A DNA stretch of 25,467 nucleotides from an uncultured Collinsella sp. (GTDB lineage: Bacteria; Actinomycetota; Coriobacteriia; Coriobacteriales; Coriobacteriaceae), in NCBI GenBank assembly GCA_902470915.1, contig CABRIB010000020.1, forward strand, positions 1 through 25,467, written 5' to 3'. Shown here in pieces: positions 1-6,419 of the stretch. Every line of letters starts with the position of its first letter. The stretch's first letter is position 1. Below the pieces are notes generated by a model. The model saw only the letters and a program-made list of their open reading frames with translations. It ran no database searches and was not told the DNA's origin. A program made the translations under genes and the position numbers.

Positions 1-49
1 ATCTACACAAGGAGTATCGTCGGCAGCGTCAGATGTGTATAAGAGACAG
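1..49 (+). other. Nextera i5 adapter (library artefact)
   Basis: Positions 1-8 match the end of the Illumina P5 sequence, 9-16 (AAGGAGTA) look like an i5 index, and 17-49 match the Nextera Read 1 adapter ending in the transposon mosaic end (GTGTATAAGAGACAG). This is not genomic DNA. Reading frames that enter it gain spurious ends, such as the LSLIHI tail on the transposase. Trim before use. Confidence 0.97.
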
Positions 50-1156
50 CGGGGCCGGGGCGGACGCGCGGGCGGCCGACTCGGGCGCGGCGACCCGGTG
101 GGCGGCCCACCTGCCCTCCTCTCCGGCGAGCACCGCGCACACGAGCCGCATCATGGACGCCTCGGAGGGGAACGACTGCACCGAGCGGTACCTCCTCTTG
201 ATCTCGCGGTTCGCACGCTCCTGCACGTTGTTCGTCCTGATCTTCTGCCAGTGCTCGCGGGGGAAGGACATGAAGGCGAGCGCGTCCTCCCTCGCGCCCT
301 CGAAGACGTCGCCGGCCGCGCGGGAGAGGGCGCGCACCCTGGGCGCCGCCAGGTCCCACGCCGCGCGGGCGACGTCGGCGTCGGCCTGCCCCGCGCACGC
401 CCGGACCAGGTCGGCGGCGAGCGCCTGGCCGGCGAGGCTGTGGACGTGGCCCCTGATGTCGCGCTGGAGGTGCGTCAGGCACCGCTGCCAGGAGCAGCCC
501 GGCAGGACCCTGGAGACGGCGGCGACGAGCCCCGCGTGGGCGTCGGACACCGCGAGCCTCACGCCGCGCAGGCCCCTGTCCCTGAGGGAGCCGAGGAACT
601 CGGACCAGGCGGCCTCGCTCTCGCTGTCGAAGCAGGCGCAGCCGAGGAACTCCTTGTGCCCGGAGGACGACATGCCGATCGCCGTGACGAGCGCGACGCT
701 CGCGTAGCGCCCGCCGGTCCTGCACTTCATGTAGGTCGCGTCGAGCCACACGTAGGGGTGCTCGCCCTCGATCGGCCGGGTCCTGAACGCCTCGGCCTCC
801 TCGTCCAGCCCGGCGCACAGCGCCGACACCTCGGAGCTGGACAGCGACGAGACGCCGAGCTCCTCGGCGACGAGCCCGACCTTGCGGGTGCTCACGCCAG
901 CGACGTACATCTCGCGCACGAGCGCGACCATGGACGCCTCGACGCGCGTGTAGCGCTCGAGTATGCCCTCGGGGAAGTAGGTCCCCTCGCGCAGCTTGGG
1001 GACCCGCAGCTCGAGGTCGCCGAGGGAGGTCGACAGGGACCTCTCGCGGTAGCCGTTCCTGCTGTTGACGCGCTCGGGCGACCTGGAGCCGCGGGGCGCG
1101 CCGCAGGCCTCCTGCGCCTGGGAGTCCATCAGGGCGTTGACCACGGACTGGATCAC
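50..1156 (-). CDS. IS256-family (mutator-type) transposase, frameshifted 5' end, 3' end missing
   Basis: DDE transposase that would move its own element. The reading frame holds the three IS256 catalytic blocks in order: LDATYMK (first Asp), VSDAHAG (second Asp) and NNVQERANREIKRRY (Glu), with the C-C/H-type stretch SWQRCLTHLQRD between the last two. About 369 genomic codons remain and then adapter begins, so only a short tail of a roughly 400-residue family protein should be missing. The frame stays open upstream of the GTG at 1156, encoding GLGLDRPQTEALLALF, but has no start codon before a stop. The only ATG with a good ribosome site (AAAGGA, ATG at 1275-1273) is in another frame and hits TGA within 40 codons. 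One base is therefore missing between 1273 and about 1175, or the assembly is wrong there. Function of this copy is doubtful. Confidence 0.9.
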
Positions 1157-1356
1157 CTCCCTGCCGAACTCCCTCAGGTCGTCGCACCGCGAGAACAGCG
1201 CGAGCAGGGCCTCGGTCTGGGGCCGGTCGAGGCCGAGCCCCGGTCCGGCTGGGATAGAATGTCGCTGTGGGCCATCGTCTTTCCTTTCGTCGAATATCTA
1301 GGCACTGACGATTCTAGGCGATGGCCCTCCCTTGCTTCTTACACCACGACTCTGCG
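50..1356 (-). mobile_element. IS256-family insertion sequence, partial
   Basis: The contig opens inside an insertion sequence recognised by its IS256-type transposase. The 3' end of the element lies beyond the contig, so the two terminal repeats cannot be compared. The 5' boundary is uncertain. On the minus strand AGAGTCGTGGTGTAAGAAGC (about 1335-1356) is a plausible terminal inverted repeat from its position roughly 80 bases upstream of the transposase start, but this is inference. The element is visibly richer in G+C than the gene after it. Assemblies often break at multicopy IS elements, which fits the contig ending here. Confidence 0.7.
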
Positions 1357-1458
1357 CGCTACCCAGGTCTGCTCATAGGGTTCAGATTTTGCCGCATACC
1401 TCCGGATTGACGCTGGCATCACTCGCTTCAAAGAGATGATTTCGGCCAGGAGGGCATT

Positions 1459-2505
1459 ATGGACCTGACGCTTTGTGGGCAATCCGCCTTTAACTACTAC
1501 CGCATCCCGCCGCAGGTATTAGGCCTTTACCCCGCCATTAGCCTTGGCAATATGGATCGCAGATGTTGCGGCCTCGGAAGTCATGCAGTTGTAAAAGACC
1601 TGCTTCACGCACCGCTTCACAGGCTTGTATTCACTCGGGCACAATCCGGATCGCGAAGCCTGTTTAAATCGCACCTCCTGACCCAAGAACCACCTCCCGG
1701 GTCGTTTAGGCAGACTGAACATGGATTTGATGTCACGTCGCCCGAGTTTACGCTGCTCAGCCTTGCTACGCAGGTCTCACGCAACCAGTTACTCATGGCT
1801 TGCTACGAGATGTGCAGCTCCTTTGCAGTATTTAAGCCCTGCGAGCGAACACAACAACAACTCGATGAAGCTATTTCGCTTAAGCTCATTCCACCCAACT
1901 GCGGCTGGGAGCGTGTTGTCGACACCAAGGGCAATGGCACTAACCTGTGGAAGCGCACGCCGCTTCTTTCCGCAGCGGATATCGCCACGTTCGCCAAGCA
2001 GGCCGCAGGCCTGCGCGGCGTTAAACAACTGCGCTGGACAGCCGAGCACATGACGGGGCAAACTGCCTCGCCCTTCGAAGTACAGACCTCCATGCTTGTC
2101 TCGCTCCCCCACGACGAGGGCGGCATGGGCATCAACATCGCAAACAACGTGCGCATCCTACTCAGCGACGCCGCGCGCTCACTGTATTACAAAACCTGCT
2201 GCTACGCCGATATCCTCATCGAAAGTGCCACCAACAGCATGGGCGTCATTCTGGAATGCCAAGGCCGCTCCGCCCATGACAACGAAGCCGCAAGCCTCTC
2301 CGATGCCGAGCGCACCACCGCCCTCACAAGCATGGGCTATGACGTTATCCAGATAACCTATGAGCAAATCAAGGACAAGAAGAGCTTTGATAGCATCGGC
2401 GAGCTCATTCATAAAAAGGCGGGGCTCCCCTACATCCCAAAGACCGATCAGGAACGCACCACCGAAGATGCCCTGCGGCGGGAGCTGTTGGTCAATTGGG
2501 ATTAA
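1459..2505 (+). CDS. Uncharacterised Coriobacteriia-type protein with C-terminal PD-(D/E)XK/DUF559-like domain
   Basis: 348 residues; ATG preceded by AGGAGG five bases upstream. The N-terminal half (CGQSAFNYYRIPP near residue 6 and SPEFTLLSLATQVSRN near 94) resembles a family I associate with many Coriobacteriia genomes, loosely like AbiEi-type antitoxin folds; that link is weak. The C-terminal third has the layout of a Vsr/DUF559 nuclease: SPFEVQTSML (Glu207), YADILI (Asp251), GVILECQGRSAH (Glu266, Gln268, His273), then DAERTTALTSMGYDVIQIT. Family knowledge suggests DNA cleavage or a degenerate nuclease fold; target and partner are unknown. It stands alone, next to an IS end and convergent with the phospholipase-like gene, as expected of accessory DNA. 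TTGACG at 1407-1412 could be a -35 box but I see no matching -10. Confidence 0.8.
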   Translation: MDLTLCGQSAFNYYRIPPQVLGLYPAISLGNMDRRCCGLGSHAVVKDLLHAPLHRLVFTRAQSGSRSLFKSHLLTQEPPPGSFRQTEHGFDVTSPEFTLLSLATQVSRNQLLMACYEMCSSFAVFKPCERTQQQLDEAISLKLIPPNCGWERVVDTKGNGTNLWKRTPLLSAADIATFAKQAAGLRGVKQLRWTAEHMTGQTASPFEVQTSMLVSLPHDEGGMGINIANNVRILLSDAARSLYYKTCCYADILIESATNSMGVILECQGRSAHDNEAASLSDAERTTALTSMGYDVIQITYEQIKDKKSFDSIGELIHKKAGLPYIPKTDQERTTEDALRRELLVNWD

Positions 2506-2528
2506 CTGTTCTCCGTTAAGCCGGCCGG

Positions 2529-3377
2529 CTAGCAGCTAGCGATCAGAGGGACTGCGGGAACGTCAGAAGCAGCAACGCGAGTCGCAAAGCCCGCCTCGGT
2601 CAGCTCGACGACCTCGGTAAACGTTGCGTCAAAGAACTCCTCGGTCAGCAGGCGGTACGGCGGATGATCGGGCTCGCCGGGGTTTTCGCGCACGATCTCG
2701 TGCATGACGCCGATGGTCTTGAGCACATACTCCTTATGGATGGGATACTGCCCAAAACGCGTCGCAGCGGTATACAGGCGATCGGTCGCACGCGGGATGG
2801 AAACAATGCCCAGCGTCTTGCCAAACCAGTCAAAGTCGCCTTGCTTTTTAATGCGGAACTCCTCGCACGGCTTGCCGCCGTGCGCCTCCAGGTACTGATT
2901 CACGCGCGTATTCCATACGGTATCGGCCACCAGATGCGACCAGACACCCAGTGTCAAATCGAGCAACGACTGCGCCACATCTTCGGACGCAAGCGAGAAC
3001 TCACGAGCGCCGGGACCGACAACCGGCTCAGCATCCCTGTAGCGCTGGGGATAGTGCACGCGATTCAGTCGCTCGCGCTCCTCGATAATCGAGGTCGCCG
3101 CGGCTGGCGCACCGGTGGGCGAACTTTTAAGCAACGGTGCCACATAGGTATCCCAGAACTCGTGCTCACGCGGCTTAGGGATAGGCTCGGGCTTGGCAAA
3201 GTGCGTAATGCGGTACGGGATGGGATCGGCGATGCCAGGGACCATATAGCCCACGAAAATATCCGGAACCACGCAGCCAAACAAAAAGACATTGCGGTCG
3301 CGCACGCTCTTGGCAAGCGCACCGGTGCGCTCCAGCAAACGCTCCGTCTGAGCGATATGAATGTTCCAGCTTGGCAT
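2529..3377 (-). CDS. Zinc-dependent phospholipase C-family protein
   Basis: 282 residues from the ATG giving MPSWNIHIAQ; GGGGGTGG lies just upstream, so this start is preferred to the ATG four codons earlier. The N-terminal His in NIHIAQ, the block FGCVVPDIFVGYM (residues about 30-45) and LGVWSHLVADTVWN (about 140-155) match the zinc-dependent phospholipase C/S1-P1-like helical fold, in which His and Asp residues bind a zinc cluster. I see no signal peptide, so a secreted lecithinase role is not supported; cytoplasmic members of this family are common in anaerobes and mostly uncharacterised. It converges with the nuclease-like gene with 23 bases between stop codons. Family assignment is good, substrate unknown. 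Confidence 0.78.
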   Translation of the reverse strand: MPSWNIHIAQTERLLERTGALAKSVRDRNVFLFGCVVPDIFVGYMVPGIADPIPYRITHFAKPEPIPKPREHEFWDTYVAPLLKSSPTGAPAAATSIIEERERLNRVHYPQRYRDAEPVVGPGAREFSLASEDVAQSLLDLTLGVWSHLVADTVWNTRVNQYLEAHGGKPCEEFRIKKQGDFDWFGKTLGIVSIPRATDRLYTAATRFGQYPIHKEYVLKTIGVMHEIVRENPGEPDHPPYRLLTEEFFDATFTEVVELTEAGFATRVAASDVPAVPLIASC

Positions 3378-3456
3378 AGCCACCCCCATAAAAACCTGGA
3401 TAACTATACCATCACGCCAAAGCCACGCGGGCGGCTACGCACGCTCTACGCAGCAA

Positions 3457-4227
3457 CTAGTCCGTCGCACCGCTTTCAGTTCCATACGACGGCGAAGGTG
3501 CCTCGACCACGTGATGATATCGATCGATATAGATGGCGCGGGCACCCAGGCGTCGCACCAAATCCTGGTGATGTGTGCTCATCAAGACCGTCTTACCCGC
3601 CGCGACGTAGGCCAGCAAGAAGTTGACCACGATGTCGCATGAATCCTCGTCGAGCCCATTGGTAGGCTCGTCGAGGACCAAGATATCCGGGTTCATCGAC
3701 ACCACCGCAGCCAGCGCAACGCGCTTCTTTTGCCCGCCCGAGAGCTGATAGGGAGAGGCGTCGGCAAGGTCGGCAACCTGGAACAGCCCCATGGCATCGC
3801 GCACACGGCGCTCGAGCTCGTCTGCCGGCAGTCCCATCTGCGCGGGACCAAAAGCAACTTCCTCGCCCACCGTAGCGCAGAACAGCTGGGCGTCGGCATT
3901 CTGGAACACAAAGCCCACGCGCTGATGAAAACGCTGAGCGGCCGCGGAATCCTTTAGAAACGCCGCATCGACCACGTGCCCGTCGAACAGGTATGCCCCT
4001 GCGTCCGCGAGCTCAAGGCCGTTAATAAGGCGCATAATCGTCGTCTTACCGCAGCCGTTGGGACCGAGCAGGGCAACGAGTTCACCACGATCGACCTGCA
4101 GCGACACGCCATCGACAACCGTATGCCCCGCATAGGAGAACACCACGTCGCGCAGCTCGATGAGCGGCGCGACCTCGGCGCCGCCCGCACCGTTCGTGCC
4201 CGCCGCACTATTCATATCGATCGTCAA
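3457..4227 (-). CDS. cbiO: ECF cobalt/nickel transporter ATP-binding protein CbiO
   Basis: 256-residue ABC ATPase that powers the importer encoded just upstream. Visible motifs: Walker A GPNGCGKTT (55-63), Q-loop FVFQNADAQLF (107-116), followed by the GEEVAFGP stretch typical of ECF ATPases, signature LSGGQKKR (162-169), Walker B ILVLDEPT (182-189) and an H-loop in STHHQDL (217-223). The start is probably the TTG at 4227, because AAGGG sits 8 bases before it; an ATG four codons later has no well-placed site. It is the last gene of the cbiM-cbiQ-cbiO order, 44 bases after cbiQ. Only one ATPase gene is present, as is usual for group I metal ECF systems. The metal (nickel or cobalt) is discussed at the operator. 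Confidence 0.93.
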   Translation of the reverse strand: MTIDMNSAAGTNGAGGAEVAPLIELRDVVFSYAGHTVVDGVSLQVDRGELVALLGPNGCGKTTIMRLINGLELADAGAYLFDGHVVDAAFLKDSAAAQRFHQRVGFVFQNADAQLFCATVGEEVAFGPAQMGLPADELERRVRDAMGLFQVADLADASPYQLSGGQKKRVALAAVVSMNPDILVLDEPTNGLDEDSCDIVVNFLLAYVAAGKTVLMSTHHQDLVRRLGARAIYIDRYHHVVEAPSPSYGTESGATD

Positions 4228-4271
4228 AACGTCGCCCTTCCCTACTCACATCGACGGCTAGACCGCCCGCG

Positions 4272-5108
4272 CTACAGCACCGCGCACAACACGGCGAGCA
4301 GAACCACAACGACCGCGTAAACCGCATCGCGCCAGCCAAAGCCGCCCCGCGCAGGAGCCGGATACGCACCGGCAAAGCCGCGGCAGAGCATGGCCTCGTC
4401 CATCGCGCGGCTGCATTCCATCGCCTTGATAAACGTCATGCCCATGATACCCGCGACCGAGTCGGCGCGCGAAAACCCCTCAGGCGCGCGACCCACACTG
4501 CGCAGCATGACAGATTCGGTCAGATCGTGCGCCGTTCGGCCCAGCACCTCGATGTGCTTGAGCGCCATATCAAACGTAAAGATGACCTCGTCGGGCAGAT
4601 GTAGCGTCTTGAGCGCCGCCGACATGCGGTTCCAGGTGAGCGTCCACGAAACACCCAGCACGAGCGACACGTTAATGAACGTCTTGAGCGCAATTTTGAG
4701 CATGGCACCCGTAGCGGAAGCGCCCAACAGCAGAGCAGGCAGCGCCAGAACCACGGCAAACCCCGCGGCAGCCAACGCCGGCACAAAGGTCGCGCGCAGC
4801 CCGCGTACAGGGCGCACGGCAACGAGCACCAACGCGATAGCCGCCATCAGCATCAGGTACAGCGGGCTCTGCATCAGACACACGCACAGGACGCAAACGA
4901 ACATCCCCACCAGGCGCACCGGAGCCGAAACGCAAGAAAGGGCGCGGTCGACCATCGACCCGCCCTCGTGCGCGCCTCCACCCAGGCGAACCCGCTCAAG
5001 CAGGCTCGCCAGGTGCAGGACATTCTTTTGCATCACACGATGCCGAGCCCCCACGGGCTCATATCGCTCCTCGGCCGCAAGCCAGCTAGGCAGCTCGGCT
5101 ATTGCCAT
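4272..5108 (-). CDS. cbiQ: ECF cobalt/nickel transporter transmembrane protein CbiQ (EcfT)
   Basis: 278 residues. Integral membrane scaffold that couples the ATPase to the substrate-binding component. Several hydrophobic segments are visible (LVGMFVCVLCVCLMQSPLYLML, FVPALAAAGFAVVLALPALLL, ALKTFINVSLVLGVSW and the C-terminal AVYAVVVVLLAVLCAVL). LCRGFAG near the C-terminus is the Ala-x-x-Arg-Gly-type coupling motif of EcfT proteins, which docks on the ATPase. The ATG at 5108 is chosen because AAGGAAAG lies 8 bases upstream; a GTG two codons earlier lies too close to it. The gene overlaps the end of cbiM by 23 bases, so the two are translationally linked. Confidence 0.92.
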   Translation of the reverse strand: MAIAELPSWLAAEERYEPVGARHRVMQKNVLHLASLLERVRLGGGAHEGGSMVDRALSCVSAPVRLVGMFVCVLCVCLMQSPLYLMLMAAIALVLVAVRPVRGLRATFVPALAAAGFAVVLALPALLLGASATGAMLKIALKTFINVSLVLGVSWTLTWNRMSAALKTLHLPDEVIFTFDMALKHIEVLGRTAHDLTESVMLRSVGRAPEGFSRADSVAGIMGMTFIKAMECSRAMDEAMLCRGFAGAYPAPARGGFGWRDAVYAVVVVLLAVLCAVL

Positions 5109-6171
5109 GAGCACCGCTTTCCTTAACCGTCAGCGAGATCAGGCGGAATGCGATGGTGAGCACCGCCACGCCAATCACGCCGGACAGGATATACATGGCA
5201 GCCTGACCGGCAAAGCCAAGGCCCTGCTCCTCGGAATAGGCCTGCAGATAATCGCCCGTGGGCAGGGCATCGGCAAAGGTCGGAGTATCGAGGCCAACCG
5301 AAGTCTGCAGACTGTCGTCACCAGCCTCCTGAACGGCGGTCGCGGCGCCCTCGGCGTCCCACTCGCCCCATGCGTCACCCGTGGCCAGCAGGCCCAGCGG
5401 CGTGGCCACGACAAGCACGGCGACCAGGATGAGCGTGGGGACCAGCGAGGTCTTCTTGGCGGCTGCGCCCTCGGCAGTAAGCTGTCCATCGGCGGCTTCG
5501 GGGCCGACGATAACGCCCGGCGCCGTCTTCTTGATAAAGCCGTAGATCGCGGCAGTCGCCACGCCCTCGACCACACCGGCAACCAACATATGCGGAATCA
5601 TCATGGCCGGAATGGCAATGGACAGCGGGAAGGGGCAGTACAGCGGAGCGCCCGAGGCATTCGTGAAGAGCATCGGCTGAATACCAAACTCGATTGCCGC
5701 GCACAGGGCCGCCAGGCACAGGCCGACCCAGCCGCTCACGATGGCAGAAACCGAGGTGCCCCAGCTCTTGTCGTGCAGACGGCTGTTGAGCGCACGGAAC
5801 ACAATAGCAGCAACAAACGGCAGGACAAAGGCCATGTTAAAGCAGTTGGCCCCAAAGGACAGGACGCCGCCGTCGCCAAACAGTAGCGCCTGCAGCGCCA
5901 GAGCAACCGAAACCGCAATGGCCGCGGCCTCCGGGCCCAGCAACAGCGCAATGAGCGCGCCGCCAACGGCGTGACCCGTGGTACCGCCGGGCAGCGGCAC
6001 GTTGAACATCATGAGCAAGAAGGAGAATGCGGCGCAGATGCCCAGGAAAGCCATGTGCTCGCGATCGAACGTGGCGCGTACCTTCTTGATGCAGTGAACC
6101 CATACGGGCACCATCGCCACCGCCATGACGGCATCGGTCTGCGGGGACAGGTAGTTGTCTGGAATGTGCAT
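5086..6171 (-). CDS. cbiM: ECF cobalt/nickel importer substrate-binding component CbiM with fused PDGLE (CbiN-like) C-terminus
   Basis: 361 residues. The first residues MHIPDNYLSP give the free N-terminal Met-His used by CbiM/NikM proteins to chelate the metal. The core carries MFNVPLPGGTTGHAVGGALIALLLGP and SVALALQALLFGDGG, hallmarks of the family, and about six membrane spans. After a loop near residue 255 a second part (a membrane span, a periplasmic-type stretch with PTGDYLQAYSEEQGLG, then a final span) corresponds to the CbiN/PDGLE module, usually a separate small protein. GGGAGG precedes the ATG at 6171. First gene of the importer operon, with its own promoter and a dyad resembling a NikR operator upstream. 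No cobalamin biosynthesis gene is nearby, so nickel is at least as likely as cobalt. Confidence 0.93.
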   Translation of the reverse strand: MHIPDNYLSPQTDAVMAVAMVPVWVHCIKKVRATFDREHMAFLGICAAFSFLLMMFNVPLPGGTTGHAVGGALIALLLGPEAAAIAVSVALALQALLFGDGGVLSFGANCFNMAFVLPFVAAIVFRALNSRLHDKSWGTSVSAIVSGWVGLCLAALCAAIEFGIQPMLFTNASGAPLYCPFPLSIAIPAMMIPHMLVAGVVEGVATAAIYGFIKKTAPGVIVGPEAADGQLTAEGAAAKKTSLVPTLILVAVLVVATPLGLLATGDAWGEWDAEGAATAVQEAGDDSLQTSVGLDTPTFADALPTGDYLQAYSEEQGLGFAGQAAMYILSGVIGVAVLTIAFRLISLTVKESGAHGNSRAA

Positions 6172-6228
6172 GTACGCCTCCCGGTTATCGGCGCACGGAA
6201 TTGCAACGCCGCTTAAATCACCTTGCCA

Positions 6229-6256
6229 GTGTTACGTATTGTCAGATTCGTAACAC
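6229..6256 (-). promoter_or_regulatory. NikR-like operator dyad upstream of cbiMQO
   Basis: A perfect 7-base inverted repeat, GTGTTAC-N14-GTAACAC, with partial symmetry continuing into the spacer. It ends 10 bases downstream of the -10 hexamer, so it covers the likely transcription start, where a bound repressor would block initiation. Half-site and spacing fit the type of NikR site I recall for some anaerobes, different from the E. coli GTATGA half-site. No nikR gene lies in the window. Confidence 0.65.
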
Positions 6257-6266
6257 GCCGCGGGCT

Positions 6267-6295
6267 ATCATAGCAAAACGGCGCGCTGCCGACAA
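6267..6295 (-). promoter_or_regulatory. Promoter of cbiMQO operon
   Basis: Minus-strand -35 TTGTCG (6295-6290), 17-base spacer, -10 TATGAT (6272-6267). Spacing is ideal and the -10 matches 5 of 6 consensus bases. Transcription would start near 6260, giving a leader of about 90 bases. The -35 box lies in the loop of the terminator hairpin that follows pheT. Confidence 0.65.
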
Positions 6296-6309
6296 AGCAG
6301 CACGCCGTT
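6277..6309 (-). terminator. Rho-independent terminator of the pheST operon
   Basis: On the minus strand a 13-bp stem (AACGGCGTGCTGC with GCAGCGCGCCGTT, loop TTTGTCG) runs into four U residues. The single non-Watson-Crick position is G-U in minus-strand RNA but a C-A mismatch in plus-strand RNA, which supports minus-strand use. It lies about 110 bases beyond the pheT stop. The U-tract is short, so efficiency may be modest. Confidence 0.65.
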
Positions 6310-6419
6310 ATGTAATGCGCGTGTCATATATGCAGGATCAACGGTGCCTTATACCGAACACCGCGGTCACGCAGAGCCCACAGCAACCGCCATCAGGCCC
6401 TACGCTCCCAGCGCAAGAC

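Noticed and set aside
35..1378. 447-codon plus-strand frame opposite the transposase
   Set aside because: Starts inside adapter sequence and is antisense to the IS256 catalytic frame.
6172..6260. Cobalamin riboswitch upstream of cbiM
   Set aside because: The leader is about 90 bases and shows no B12-box; the dyad at 6229-6256 explains regulation better.
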